Positions 1 to 8,476 of a DNA stretch of 64,000 nt are shown here, in pieces. This stretch comes from Halanaerobiales bacterium (GTDB taxonomy: Bacteria; Bacillota; Halanaerobiia; Halanaerobiales; DTU029): contig JANWJZ010000023.1 in assembly GCA_025451675.1 (NCBI GenBank), positions 1 to 64,000 of the forward strand. The letters run 5' to 3'. A program made the translations under genes and the position numbers. Under the pieces are notes generated by a model, which was not told the origin of the DNA, ran no database searches, and was given only the letters and a program-made list of their open reading frames with translations. Every line of letters starts with the position of its first letter. The first letter of the stretch is position 1.

Positions 1-2
1 AA

Positions 3-641
3 GGAGAGGCACTGAAAAAGGCCTTTGAATTAGGAGCTTTTGATTATATAAAAAAACCTGTTGACAGGATGGAGGTACTGGCCCGGCTTTCAGCAGCACT
101 GGAATATTATGACGAGCAAAAAAGGCTCCGGGAAATGGCCATGAGGGATGGCCTGACAGGCCTGTATACCCATAACCTTTTACTTGAGCTATTGGGAAAA
201 GAGTGTAGTAAAGCCTGGCGTTATAAGACCCCTATGGCGTTCCTTATGATAGATATTGATTATTTTAAGATGGTAAATGATACATATGGCCACAGGATAG
301 GGGATAAAATCCTCCGCCTGGTAGCTGATATATTGCAGGCCAATTCAAGAAGGAGCGACATTGTGGGGAGATACGGGGGAGAAGAATTCGGGATTGTTTT
401 ACAGGATATTAGCTTTGATAATGCGTGGCTTGTATGTGAGAGGATTAGAAGGGCTGTTGCAGATTTTGAATACAGGATTGATGGTAAATCAATAAGTGTT
501 ACTGTCAGTATAGGAATGGCCTTTAAGGAACCGGAAATACTTGCAGATTTGGAAGAAATGATTGCAATTGCAGATAAGGCATTGTATCAGGCTAAAAATA
601 ATGGACGTAACAGGACAGAGTTTATTGTTTTGTCCCGGTAG
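3..641 (+). CDS. Response regulator with GGDEF domain (diguanylate cyclase), 5' end outside window
   Basis: The reading frame is open from the window edge, so the gene is partial. The first residues look like the last part of a CheY-like receiver, with the conserved lysine-proline (IKKP) that ends beta-5. The first internal ATG, at position 69, lies inside this region and is not the true start. A complete GGDEF domain follows, with the catalytic GGEEF motif (about residues 120-124) and the inhibitory I-site RRSD exactly five residues upstream. The family converts two GTP to cyclic di-GMP, is activated by receiver phosphorylation, and is product-inhibited when the I-site is intact. Activity and inhibition are inferred from these motifs; the input kinase is not visible. 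Confidence 0.9.
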   Translation, partial: GEALKKAFELGAFDYIKKPVDRMEVLARLSAALEYYDEQKRLREMAMRDGLTGLYTHNLLLELLGKECSKAWRYKTPMAFLMIDIDYFKMVNDTYGHRIGDKILRLVADILQANSRRSDIVGRYGGEEFGIVLQDISFDNAWLVCERIRRAVADFEYRIDGKSISVTVSIGMAFKEPEILADLEEMIAIADKALYQAKNNGRNRTEFIVLSR

Positions 642-680
642 CAGTTAAAGAATAAAATTTAAATTGAAGAAAGCTCTCAA

Positions 681-727
681 AAAAATCAGGATGCATGGCT
701 CCAATAGGATATAGAAACCATGCATCC
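681..727 (-). terminator. Intrinsic terminator of the spore-protein gene
   Basis: A perfect 10-bp inverted repeat (GGATGCATGG at 689-698, CCATGCATCC at 718-727) is followed on the minus strand by a run of T (681-686). It lies downstream of the minus-strand spore protein and also separates it from the convergent GGDEF gene. Confidence 0.7.
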
Positions 728-804
728 AGATGTGCTGAAGATTATTACTCCCAAATTCCAGTTTAAATTGTATAAGCTATAGATGAGTCCTCTTTATTAT
801 TGGA

Positions 805-1032
805 TTAGAACTGCTGGCCTGACTGGTTTACCAGTGAATTCTGGTAGGCCTCAATCATCTTTCTTACCATATGGCCGCCGATATCACCCGTATCTCTTGT
901 GGTCATGTTTCCATAATAACCACTCTGGGGAATCTGGATACCCAGCTCGTTGGCAACTTCATATTTGAATTTTTCCATAGCCTGGGCAGCCAGGGGGTTA
1001 ATCAGGGTATTACTTTTTTGTCCTGTACCCAA
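805..1032 (-). CDS. Alpha/beta-type small acid-soluble spore protein (SASP)
   Basis: A protein of about 75 residues that should coat and protect DNA in the dormant spore. It has the two hallmark blocks of the family: a KYEVANELGI segment near residue 25, matching the germination-protease (GPR) site region, and a GDIGGHMVRKMIEAYQ segment near the C-terminus. The predicted start is TTG at 1032-1030, preceded by AAAGGAGGTG with a suitable gap. A GTG at 1041 is in frame but lies inside that Shine-Dalgarno sequence. The gene is monocistronic, with its own terminator and a sigma-G-like promoter candidate. It shows that the organism sporulates or descends from spore formers. Confidence 0.9.
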   Translation of the reverse strand: MGTGQKSNTLINPLAAQAMEKFKYEVANELGIQIPQSGYYGNMTTRDTGDIGGHMVRKMIEAYQNSLVNQSGQQF

Positions 1033-1063
1033 GGATGACACCTCCTTTCCTGTTTTCTATTAC

Positions 1064-1093
1064 TAGTTTTCTGAAACTGGATTTAAAATATAC
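1064..1093 (-). promoter_or_regulatory. Candidate sigma-G-type promoter for the SASP gene
   Basis: On the minus strand, GTATA (1093-1089) and AAAACTA (1070-1064) are separated by 18 bp. This resembles the forespore consensus (GHATR, N17-18, CATNNTA) with two mismatches in the -10. It sits about 30 bp upstream of the ribosome binding site. The assignment rests on this weak match and on the gene's nature. Confidence 0.4.
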
Positions 1094-1129
1094 AGGAATA
1101 AACTGTTTATTATCTTCAGGATATAAAAT

Positions 1130-1159
1130 CCCTCCATTTCATAAAATACTAATGGAGGG
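1130..1159 (+). promoter_or_regulatory. Hairpin that can sequester the transpeptidase ribosome binding site
   Basis: A perfect 9-bp inverted repeat (CCCTCCATT 1130-1138, AATGGAGGG 1151-1159) places the Shine-Dalgarno GGAGGG in the 3' arm, seven bases before the ATG at 1167. It would block translation when folded. Alternatively it is only a weak minus-strand terminator. Confidence 0.5.
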
Positions 1160-1166
1160 AAAATCG

Positions 1167-2312
1167 ATGCTAAGAAAACGGGAACTATTGATTATTGTTT
1201 TATATTTTCTCCTCTTATTTCCCCTGCAGGCTGAAGATATGGTATATAAGGGTGATGTCTGGAACCTAATGAATTATTTCAGGATAGATCATGCCCTGAA
1301 AAAATATATTCAGATTCAGGAGAAGGGCGGCTGGCCTGCCTTACCGGCTGATATAATTTTGAAAAAAGGTGATTATTCAGAACATGTCCTCGCTCTGAGA
1401 GAAAGGTTAGAGATCACAGGGGACCTTTTCACTGTCAGGAAAGAAAATTTATATTTTTTTGATGAAGAAGTAGAGGAGGCTGTTAAGAGGTTCCAATACC
1501 GTCATGGTTTAATAATTGACGGTATAGTCGGACCGGATACCCTGGCTGCCATGAATGTTCCTGTGGCAGAGAGGGTCAGGGAGCTGAGCCTGAACCGGGA
1601 GAGGATTTTTAGTCTTTTTGATTCCTATGTAGAAAGATATGTCCTGGTTAATATTCCTGCCTATGAGCTTAAAGTAATTGAAAAGGGCAAAGAGATTCTT
1701 AAAATGAAGGCCATTGTAGGCAGTACTGGTAGTAAAACCCCCGTATTTCAGGATGAAATTGAGTATCTAGTGTTTAATCCTGACTGGAGGATCCCTATCA
1801 GGAAAACTGTCCGGGACATCATTCCGATAATAAAAAGCGATCCCACTTATCTGGAGAGAAAAAACATCCGGATTTTCGATGGCTGGGGTAAAGATGCCAG
1901 GGAACTGAGGCCAGAAGAGGTAAATTGGGATTATTATGACCTGAATAATTTTAATCTGATGCTGGTACAGGAACCAGGGCCCGAGAATGAGTTAGGTAGA
2001 ATAAAATTCATGTTTCCCAACGAGTATCTGGTCTATATACATGATACACCGGCCAGGGAACTCTTTACCTACAATGACAGGGCTTTCAGCTCCGGTTGTA
2101 TCCGGGTAGAGAAACCTATTGACCTGGCCTTATATTGCTTAAAAGACCAGTCAGGGTGGGACCTGAATCGTATTCTGTCAGTGATAGACGGGGGTGAACC
2201 AGTGGAAGTGTATCTGGAAGAAAATATCCCTGTTGTAATTGTTTACTGGACTGCCTGGGTGGATGAGTCAGGCCTGGTTCATTTCCGGAAAGATATTTAT
2301 AATTATAATTAA
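1167..2312 (+). CDS. L,D-transpeptidase, YcbB-like, with peptidoglycan-binding domain
   Basis: About 381 residues. The start ATG at 1167 follows GGAGGG and opens a signal peptide (MLRKRELL, then a hydrophobic run ending near QAED). A peptidoglycan-binding helical domain occupies roughly residues 70-130 (GLIIDGIVGPDTLAAMN motif). The YkuD catalytic domain runs from about residue 160, with the conserved His (IHDTP) and the SSGCIRVEKP motif carrying the catalytic Cys. The family forms 3-3 cross-links or attaches proteins to peptidoglycan. Domain order and length match the YcbB/COG2989 group, best known from Gram-negatives, which suits a diderm Firmicute. It stands alone, next to a spore gene. 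Confidence 0.85.
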   Translation: MLRKRELLIIVLYFLLLFPLQAEDMVYKGDVWNLMNYFRIDHALKKYIQIQEKGGWPALPADIILKKGDYSEHVLALRERLEITGDLFTVRKENLYFFDEEVEEAVKRFQYRHGLIIDGIVGPDTLAAMNVPVAERVRELSLNRERIFSLFDSYVERYVLVNIPAYELKVIEKGKEILKMKAIVGSTGSKTPVFQDEIEYLVFNPDWRIPIRKTVRDIIPIIKSDPTYLERKNIRIFDGWGKDARELRPEEVNWDYYDLNNFNLMLVQEPGPENELGRIKFMFPNEYLVYIHDTPARELFTYNDRAFSSGCIRVEKPIDLALYCLKDQSGWDLNRILSVIDGGEPVEVYLEENIPVVIVYWTAWVDESGLVHFRKDIYNYN

Positions 2313-2316
2313 AGGC

Positions 2317-2343
2317 AATTCCAGGGAAATTCTCCCTGGAATT
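2317..2343 (+). terminator. Hairpin after the L,D-transpeptidase gene
   Basis: An 11-bp perfect inverted repeat (AATTCCAGGGA / TCCCTGGAATT) with a 5-base loop begins 4 bases after the stop codon. The following T-run is short and interrupted (CTTACTT), so termination may be partial. Confidence 0.55.
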
Positions 2344-2433
2344 CTTACTTGAAAGGAGGATTTTATTTCTATATAATGAATTTATATTTATAAAAAAATA
2401 TTTGATAACTGATGCAGGAGAGGAGATAATTCT

Positions 2434-3735
2434 GTGATCTGGAATGAGAAATTTGAGACTATGCCCAGAGAAGAGATGAGGAAGTGGCAGGGCGAAAAAT
2501 TAAGGGAAATGGTGGAAAGGGTATACTATAATGTACCTTTCTATCGCAAAAAATTGCAGGAAATTAATATACAACCGGAGGATATAGAGGGAATAGATGA
2601 TTTAGCCCGTTTACCCTTTACGTCCAAAACAGATTTACGGGATAATTATCCTTATGGCCTTTTTGCAGTACCGATGAGTGAGATAATCAGGATTCACGCC
2701 TCCTCAGGTACTACCGGGAAACCTACTGTTGTCGGTTATACCCGCAGGGATATTGCCCTCTGGTCTGAGGTGGTGGCCAGAATTTTAACCAGCGCCGGTG
2801 TTGAGCGAGATGATTACATACATGTTGCCTATGGTTATGGGCTTTTTACCGGCGGCCTGGGAATCCATTATGGCAGTGAGAAAGTGGGGGCAACAGTAAT
2901 CCCCATCTCCGCAGGGAATACAAAGAAACAATTGCAATTGATGGAGGACCTGGGCAGTACTGTCCTGGCCTGTACACCCTCCTATGCCTTATATCTGGCA
3001 GAAACCATCGAGGAACTGAATATAGACCGGAATCGATTGAAGCTCAGGGTGGGAATTTTTGGCGCAGAGCCCTGGTCCGATAGTATGCGGAAAAAGGTGG
3101 AAGAAAGGTTAAATATTAAAGCCATTGATATTTATGGTTTAAGTGAGATAATTGGTCCTGGGGTAGCCAGTGAGTGTGAATATCAGGATGGTTTACATAT
3201 AAATGAAGACCATTTTATACCGGAAATAATTGATCCGGAAACCCTGGAAGTTTTGCCACCAGGGGAAAGGGGGGAACTGGTATTTACCACTGTCACCAAG
3301 GAGGGTTTGCCCCTTTTACGATACCGGACAGGTGATTTAAGCAGGCTGGTCTATGAGAAGTGCCGTTGTGGAAGGACCCTTGTCAGAATGGAAAAATGTC
3401 TGGGTAGAAGTGATGATATGTTGATTATCCGGGGTGTTAATGTCTTCCCTTCCCAGATAGAAAGTGTATTGCTGGAAATGGGTGAAACAGAACCTCATTA
3501 CCGCCTTATTGTTGACAGGGAAAATAATCTGGATGTACTGGAGGTTCAGGTAGAAGTAGGTGACCAGTTTTTCTCTGATGAAATCAGGAAACTGGAACAA
3601 CTCACTAATAAAATCAGAAAAAATATTGAGAGCACTCTGGGAATCGGTGTAAAGGTAAAATTGGTTGAACCTAAAACCTTTGAAAGATGTGAAGGAAAAA
3701 CCACAAGGGTCATTGATAGGCGAAAGCTGGATTAA
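2434..3735 (+). CDS. paaK: Phenylacetate-CoA ligase (PaaK-type AMP-forming ligase)
   Basis: A 433-residue adenylate-forming enzyme that activates aryl acids such as phenylacetate or indoleacetate to CoA thioesters. The ATP-binding SSGTTGKPT motif is near residue 90, a [10 protein letters not shown] motif near 235 and the hinge YRTGDLS near 290. A CRCGR zinc-type cluster near 305 and a C-terminal lid domain are typical of PaaK. The start is GTG at 2434 after GGAGAGGAG. The ACT-domain gene follows 23 bp downstream, a pairing common in anaerobes, where these ligases serve aromatic amino acid or aryl-ketoacid metabolism. The exact substrate cannot be read from sequence. Confidence 0.9.
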   Translation: MIWNEKFETMPREEMRKWQGEKLREMVERVYYNVPFYRKKLQEINIQPEDIEGIDDLARLPFTSKTDLRDNYPYGLFAVPMSEIIRIHASSGTTGKPTVVGYTRRDIALWSEVVARILTSAGVERDDYIHVAYGYGLFTGGLGIHYGSEKVGATVIPISAGNTKKQLQLMEDLGSTVLACTPSYALYLAETIEELNIDRNRLKLRVGIFGAEPWSDSMRKKVEERLNIKAIDIYGLSEIIGPGVASECEYQDGLHINEDHFIPEIIDPETLEVLPPGERGELVFTTVTKEGLPLLRYRTGDLSRLVYEKCRCGRTLVRMEKCLGRSDDMLIIRGVNVFPSQIESVLLEMGETEPHYRLIVDRENNLDVLEVQVEVGDQFFSDEIRKLEQLTNKIRKNIESTLGIGVKVKLVEPKTFERCEGKTTRVIDRRKLD

Positions 3736-3758
3736 ATTTTTTGCCAGGGGGGAAAAGA

Positions 3759-4184
3759 ATGATAATAAAACAGTTGTCTGTTTTTCTGGAAAACAAAGCG
3801 GGACGGCTGACTGAGCTGACCGGGATTCTGGGTAATGCAGGTATCAATATGACTGCTTTAAGTATTGCTGATACTTCTGAATTCGGGATTATACGTGTTG
3901 TTGTGTCAGATCCCGAGAAGGCACTCCAGATCCTGAAAGAGCATAATTTTTCAGTAAACCTGACGGATGTAGTCTGCCTGATGACAGAAAATCAGCCAGG
4001 GGCCCTGGCCAGGGCACTGGAGCTTTTGTCTGCCGAAAGAATAAGTATTGAGTATATGTATGCCTTTTCCATCGGTGAACGGGCTTTTATAATCATGAAG
4101 ACCGAGGATATAAATAGGACTATTGAACTTTTAAGGAAAAATAATATAGAATTATTAAAGGCTGACGAGTTATATAATATGTAA
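3759..4184 (+). CDS. Tandem ACT-domain protein, probable amino-acid sensor partner of PaaK
   Basis: A 141-residue protein made of two ACT domains, about 1-65 and 68-138. The first opens IKQLSVFLENKAGRLTELT and the second contains NQPGALARALELL, both with the PGA/AGR-type ligand turn. The ATG at 3759 follows a G-rich ribosome binding site (GGGGGG); an upstream in-frame TTG at 3741 has none. It belongs to the COG4747 group, which often follows aryl-CoA ligases. ACT domains bind amino acids and regulate enzymes, so it may tune the ligase or its pathway. No catalytic residues are visible. Confidence 0.85.
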   Translation: MIIKQLSVFLENKAGRLTELTGILGNAGINMTALSIADTSEFGIIRVVVSDPEKALQILKEHNFSVNLTDVVCLMTENQPGALARALELLSAERISIEYMYAFSIGERAFIIMKTEDINRTIELLRKNNIELLKADELYNM

Positions 4185-4252
4185 GGCCTGTGCATTAAAC
4201 GGGATATATTAAGCAAAGATAATAGGAGAGTAAGTTTATAAGGAGTGTAGAG

Positions 4253-4990
4253 ATGTTGCAGGGGATTAGCCGAAAGATTATTTTAATAATAGCAATAATT
4301 ATATTATTATTTTTGAGCGGAATTCTGGTCTGGGACTATATGACGGAAGGGAAACTTCTCTTATCTACCAGGGTACTCAGGCTTCTTTCGGATGCGGAAG
4401 AGTTAAGGGAATTTATCCTGCAGTATGAATTTTTTGCTCCCTTGATACTTTTTTTGTTCCAGTTGCTGCAGGTTATTATTGCCCCTATTCCCGGTAATGT
4501 GACTATTTTTATTGGCGGTAGTTTGTTTGGTGCCTGGTATGGTTTGCTTATCAATACCCTTTCCGTATATCTGGGCTCCCTGGTTGCCTTTTACCTGGGC
4601 AGAAGATTTGGTAAACCCTTAATATTGAGACTGGTAGATGAAGAAACCTACAGAAAGTATAATAGGTTTTTTGAGAAAAAATACCTGGCAGTTTTATTCC
4701 TGTTCTTTCTTTTTCCCCTTTTTCCTGACGATGCCCTTTGTTTATTGGCAGGGATTTCCTCCATTCCTCTGAAAACCTTTTTGTTTCTCCTGATAATCGG
4801 GCGTTTTCCCAGTATATTTACCGGAACATTGATGGGCTCTGGCTTATTGGAACTTTCCGTCCGGGAATGGTTTATCATTGCTATCCTTTTTATCCTGGGT
4901 TTAATCTTAATCCTTGTTTATGGTAAAAAGATTGAAGAATGGCTTTATAAAAGGATAGTCAGAACGGAAGTAAATGAAGAAATTGAATAA
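4253..4990 (+). CDS. SNARE-associated (TVP38/DedA-superfamily) membrane protein
   Basis: 245 residues with five or six hydrophobic segments. It carries the family core, a PIPGNVTIFIGGSLFG stretch near residues 82-97 followed by GSLVAFYLGRRFG near 110-122, and later a FLFPLFPDDALCLLAG re-entrant segment near 155. TVP38/DedA relatives are proposed to scramble or flip lipids, or to act as proton-coupled transporters. No substrate can be inferred. The C-terminus is short, charged and presumably cytoplasmic. It stands between the PaaK/ACT pair and the DnaD-like gene and probably forms its own unit. Confidence 0.8.
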   Translation: MLQGISRKIILIIAIIILLFLSGILVWDYMTEGKLLLSTRVLRLLSDAEELREFILQYEFFAPLILFLFQLLQVIIAPIPGNVTIFIGGSLFGAWYGLLINTLSVYLGSLVAFYLGRRFGKPLILRLVDEETYRKYNRFFEKKYLAVLFLFFLFPLFPDDALCLLAGISSIPLKTFLFLLIIGRFPSIFTGTLMGSGLLELSVREWFIIAILFILGLILILVYGKKIEEWLYKRIVRTEVNEEIE

Positions 4991-5062
4991 TATATAAAGA
5001 GGATATCTTTCTTTCTTGTAGAATATAAAATGTGTAGACATTTATATAATGGAGGGCTTTTT

Positions 5063-5716
5063 GTGGGCAGGAAAGAGAGGGGCTTTATTGCGCTTCCAGC
5101 TAATATTTTTAAGGACAGGCGGTTGAATGCACTGGATATTTCTCTTTTGTCCATATTTTTTTTTCTTCTAAAAAAAGAAAAAGGGACTTTACAGCTGGAT
5201 GTTGATGCCTTAATTGACAGGCTTGATATATCGAGAAATCAGTTTAAGTTAAGCCTGGAAAGACTGGAAAGGTTTGGCTGGGTCAGGGTTAAGGATTTTG
5301 AAAGGATCATGGCTTCCAGTATGGAATTAGATATAGATATTCCAGAATTAATTGATGATCCCTATAATCAACCGGGGAGCATGATTGCTAAATCCTGGAA
5401 CAAGTATTTCGGCAATAGGCTGATAAAATATGAGGAAGTACAGGAGCTGAAAAGGTTTGTCCTCGATGGTATGGAGGAAGAACTGGTATTAAAGGTCATG
5501 GAATACAGCGGCCTGAGGGCAGAGAATCCATTTCATTATACAAAAGCAATTTTACTGGATCTTTATAGCCGCGGTATCCTGACCCTGGAGGATTATAATA
5601 AAGAAAAAAGGAAGGGGGAAGCTGGCCATGGACAATATTTTTCAGAGGATGATCGAAGAAAGAAAGAAGAAGTTGAACGAAAACGCGCCCGCTTCAAAGC
5701 AGACGAATACAGATAA
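5063..5716 (+). CDS. DnaD-domain replication initiation protein
   Basis: About 217 residues. The predicted start is GTG at 5063, spaced correctly after GGAGGG; the frame is open upstream but lacks a ribosome site. The N-terminal third (residues 1-85) looks like a winged-helix module (DRLDISRNQFKLSLERLERFGWVRV). A DnaD domain spans about 115-185, with the terminal YTKAILLDLYSRGILT signature. The tail is highly charged. DnaD proteins remodel DNA and help load the helicase at oriC and at restart sites. The 3' end overlaps the next gene by 89 bases, which ties it to a DnaC-like loader. A phage origin is possible but no phage genes are nearby. Confidence 0.8.
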   Translation: MGRKERGFIALPANIFKDRRLNALDISLLSIFFFLLKKEKGTLQLDVDALIDRLDISRNQFKLSLERLERFGWVRVKDFERIMASSMELDIDIPELIDDPYNQPGSMIAKSWNKYFGNRLIKYEEVQELKRFVLDGMEEELVLKVMEYSGLRAENPFHYTKAILLDLYSRGILTLEDYNKEKRKGEAGHGQYFSEDDRRKKEEVERKRARFKADEYR

Positions 5717-6482
5717 TAGAATCCTTTATTATAGTGATCAGGAGGCTATCGAAAGGATATATCAGATTCTACTGAAAAATGCCAGAATTCCCCGGGAGTA
5801 TATCAATTGTTCCTTCAGTAATTTTGATTTAAGTTTTATGCCGGAAAATGAACCCAAAGTAAAGGCCTTGAAGGAATTTGCTTTAAATTATGATAAATAT
5901 TTCCGGAAAACCAACTCACCTCAGTCAGTCCTGCTTTATAGCAGGAATAATGGTGTAGGTAAGACCCATATAGCTGTAGCAACAGCCAAGCTTTTGTTAT
6001 ATGAAATGGCTAAAGATATCTTTAATTCCAATCCTTATGAATATAAACGCAGGGGAGTTATTTTGGACAGGATCAAGTATAAAACGCCTGTTTTTTTCAT
6101 GAGTGAGAAGAAATATATCTGGTGCAGGAAAAGATATTCATCAAAAAATGAAGATATAATCGATTATATAGAAGCCTGTGAAAAAGCCTTTCTTGAGTCA
6201 GAGTTTATTATCTATGATGATCTTTTCAGGGCCAGGGATACAGATTTTTACTTTGATGAGCTGGAAGGGATTATCGATATCAGGTATGATAGCCAGAAAC
6301 CCATGATCTTTACTACTAATGTTAATATAAAAACTATAGATCAACTGGATCCAGAGATAAATCCCTTCGCGGAGCGGGTAGGCCAGGGTGCCTATCTCTT
6401 GTCCAGGATAGAGAAAATGACAAAAGGATATCAATTTGAGTTTGCTGATTATAAGGATTACAGGAAGGAAGGAATTTACTAA
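5628..6482 (+). CDS. DnaC/DnaI-like AAA+ helicase loader
   Basis: 284 residues. The Walker A is RNNGVGKTHIA near residues 105-115 and the Walker B is EFIIYDDLFRAR near 190-200, where the second acidic residue is D, as in DnaC-type loaders. A sensor-1 TTNVN lies near 225 and an arginine-rich ERVGQGAYLLSRIEKM stretch near 250. The start ATG at 5628 follows AAGGGGGAAG inside the DnaD-domain gene, so the two are translationally coupled. The pair likely delivers the replicative helicase DnaB to the fork. It lacks the N-terminal zinc-binding module of B. subtilis DnaI. Confidence 0.8.
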   Translation: MDNIFQRMIEERKKKLNENAPASKQTNTDNRILYYSDQEAIERIYQILLKNARIPREYINCSFSNFDLSFMPENEPKVKALKEFALNYDKYFRKTNSPQSVLLYSRNNGVGKTHIAVATAKLLLYEMAKDIFNSNPYEYKRRGVILDRIKYKTPVFFMSEKKYIWCRKRYSSKNEDIIDYIEACEKAFLESEFIIYDDLFRARDTDFYFDELEGIIDIRYDSQKPMIFTTNVNIKTIDQLDPEINPFAERVGQGAYLLSRIEKMTKGYQFEFADYKDYRKEGIY

Positions 6483-6501
6483 ACGGGAGGCTATATAGCT
6501 T

Positions 6502-6840
6502 ATGCTGAACAGGACTGAGGTGCTAAAAAGGCTGCTTTTAATCCGTAAACAGATTTATAATAAGGAGATGCTTATGGAGCATCCCCCATCCATAGATGAT
6601 ATTAAAATCAGGAAAGAACTGGATCAGCTGATAAAAGATCTTATTGGTGACTTTCTTTCCAGAGAAGATCAGGAAGACATGGATAAAATAATACTGAAGG
6701 CTATCTGTGGAGATATTTCCATCGAAATGGCTCTTGTAGCCATTAAAGAGATTGTTTATACTTATTACCAGGAAAAGCAGGAGAAAAAAACAGGCAATAA
6801 AAAAGGGCTGAATGCATATTATAATAATGGTTACCGTTAG
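6502..6840 (+). CDS. Hypothetical protein downstream of the helicase loader
   Basis: A 112-residue, largely helical, charged and soluble protein. I do not recognise the family. It starts with ATG 20 bp after the DnaC-like gene and is preceded by CGGGAGGC, so it probably shares the transcript. No cysteines, signal peptide or membrane segment suggest a special role. The context (DnaD-like, DnaC-like, this gene, then tRNA) suggests a link to replication initiation, but only by neighbourhood. Confidence 0.6.
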   Translation: MLNRTEVLKRLLLIRKQIYNKEMLMEHPPSIDDIKIRKELDQLIKDLIGDFLSREDQEDMDKIILKAICGDISIEMALVAIKEIVYTYYQEKQEKKTGNKKGLNAYYNNGYR

Positions 6841-6864
6841 ATGGGCTGAATAATTAAAAATATC

Positions 6865-6893
6865 TTGACAAGATTTATCTGATATGCTATTAT
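6865..6893 (+). promoter_or_regulatory. Sigma-A-type promoter of tRNA-Leu
   Basis: TTGACA at 6865-6870 and TATTAT at 6888-6893 with a 17-bp spacer, about 40 bp upstream of the tRNA. Confidence 0.75.
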
Positions 6894-6933
6894 TAAAGTT
6901 GTCCTAAATAGGGCGACCTGTGGTGTTTACTAT

Positions 6934-7018
6934 GCGAAGGTGGCGGAATTGGCAGACGCGCTAGACTTAGGATCTAGTGGGTATTCCCGTGCGGGTTCGA
7001 CTCCCGCCTTTCGCACCA
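6934..7018 (+). tRNA. tRNA-Leu (anticodon UAG)
   Basis: An 85-base class II tRNA with a long variable arm and encoded CCA. The acceptor stem GCGAAGG pairs with CTTTCGC (one G-T). The anticodon loop CTTAGGA in the CTAGA stem gives UAG, which reads CUN leucine codons. The T-arm has GCGGG-TTCGACT-CCCGC. It has its own promoter and terminator. Confidence 0.97.
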
Positions 7019-7033
7019 TAATACCGATAGTAA

Positions 7034-7080
7034 CCCCGATTGTTGGTGAAGGCCAAATCGGGGCTTAAATTTATTTTTAT
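7034..7080 (+). terminator. Intrinsic terminator after tRNA-Leu
   Basis: The stem CCCCGATT (7034-7041) / AATCGGGG (7056-7063) is followed by a T-rich stretch, CTTAAATTTATTTTTAT. Confidence 0.8.
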
Positions 7081-7122
7081 AGATATTAAGCGGAATAAGA
7101 AAATTTCATAAGGAGGCTAATC

Positions 7123-8403
7123 ATGGAAGTTGCAAAGGAAGTCCTGGAGGGCAATAAGGTAAAATTAAAAGTAGAAATTGAAAAAGAAAGGGTAAATGAA
7201 GCCCTGGATAAGGCTTACAGGAAAATAGTCAAAGATCTGGCTTTACCCGGTTTTCGTAAGGGAAAGGTACCCCGCACAATTCTGGAAGCAAGATTTGGCA
7301 AGGAAGTCCTACATAATGATGCCTTTGATTTTCTGGTTCCCCAGGCTTATATGGAGGCAGTAAAGGCAGCTGAGATTGAGCCAATTGATCAACCGGAAAT
7401 TGAAGAATTTTATATCGCCGAAAATGAGCCGGCCACTTTTACAGCCATTGTACAGGTGAAACCAGAGGTGGAATTAGGCCAATATACAGATCTCGGTATT
7501 GAAAAAGAAGAAGTAGAATTAAGTGACGAAGAAATTGAGGAAGTTTTAAAGAGGCAACAGGAGCAACATGCCTATCTGGAGACTGTTGATAAAGAAACAG
7601 TTGAAGAAGGAGATTTTGCCATAATAGATTTCACCGGTTATATTGATGGAGAGGAATTTCCCGGCGGTTCTGCTGAAGAATATACTCTGGAGATAGGTTC
7701 CGGTTATTTTATTCCCGGCTTTGAAGAACAGTTAATCGGACAAAAAGTCGGTGAAGAGGTAGAGGTCAAGGTAACTTTCCCGGAAGATTACAGGGCTGAG
7801 AACCTGGCCGGTAAAGATGCTGTCTTTAAAGTTAATATTAAAGAGCTTAAGGAAAAAAGATTACCTGAGCTTAATGATGATTTCGCCAGAGAAGTCGGAG
7901 AGTTTGAAAGCCTTGCTGAGTTAAAGGAAGATATTAGAGAAAAACTCTTGAAACATAAAGAAGATCATGCTCAACAGGAATATGAAGAAAAATTACTGGA
8001 AAAAATTAGTGATAATGCCGAAGTAGATGTTCCGGATGTATTGGTTAATAACGAACTGGATATGATGTTACAGAATATGGACTATACATTAAGGCAGCAG
8101 GGTATTAATGTTGAGCAATACTTTAATTTTATGGGAATAGACCCGGAAGATTGGCGTAAGGAAAACTGGGAGATGGCTAAAAAGAGAGCCAAAATTAACC
8201 TTGTCCTGGAAGCTATTGCAAAAAAAGAAGGAATCGAAGTAACTGATGAAGAATTAGATAATAGGATTAAAGAAATGACTGAAGGTAGTGAACAGAAACC
8301 TGAACAATTAAAGGCTTACTTAATGGCCAGTGGACAGATGGATGGCCTGGTTCATACCATGCTGATGGGTAAGGTCTATGAATTTTTAATGGCTAACAAT
8401 TAA
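7123..8403 (+). CDS. tig: Trigger factor, ribosome-associated chaperone and peptidyl-prolyl isomerase
   Basis: 426 residues in the normal three-part layout. The N-terminal ribosome-binding domain has the signature GFRKGKVPR near residue 43. An FKBP-type PPIase domain spans about 155-240 (DFAIIDFTGYIDGEEFPGG and later FIPGFEEQLIG). The C-terminal helical chaperone arms run to the end. It binds nascent chains at the ribosome exit tunnel. The start ATG at 7123 follows AAGGAGG. It heads the order tig-clpP-clpX-lonB-lon-ysxC, conserved in many Firmicutes. Confidence 0.97.
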   Translation: MEVAKEVLEGNKVKLKVEIEKERVNEALDKAYRKIVKDLALPGFRKGKVPRTILEARFGKEVLHNDAFDFLVPQAYMEAVKAAEIEPIDQPEIEEFYIAENEPATFTAIVQVKPEVELGQYTDLGIEKEEVELSDEEIEEVLKRQQEQHAYLETVDKETVEEGDFAIIDFTGYIDGEEFPGGSAEEYTLEIGSGYFIPGFEEQLIGQKVGEEVEVKVTFPEDYRAENLAGKDAVFKVNIKELKEKRLPELNDDFAREVGEFESLAELKEDIREKLLKHKEDHAQQEYEEKLLEKISDNAEVDVPDVLVNNELDMMLQNMDYTLRQQGINVEQYFNFMGIDPEDWRKENWEMAKKRAKINLVLEAIAKKEGIEVTDEELDNRIKEMTEGSEQKPEQLKAYLMASGQMDGLVHTMLMGKVYEFLMANN

Positions 8404-8476
8404 ATTTATAAATTGTTGATGGTTGGTTTAAATATCTTATATTGAGGGAATAATGGTTTTAGAGGAGGGATCTTCA

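Noticed and set aside
783-968. A short plus-strand reading frame across the spore-protein region
   Set aside because: It is antisense to the clear SASP gene, has no ribosome site and its protein resembles nothing.
1035-1166. An upstream extension of the L,D-transpeptidase frame
   Set aside because: It has no ribosome site, runs through the SASP promoter region and would put 44 residues before an evident signal peptide that begins at 1167.
5063-6840. DnaD/DnaC pair as a prophage remnant
   Set aside because: No integrase, capsid, lysis or att-like repeats are near, and base composition and flanking genes look chromosomal.
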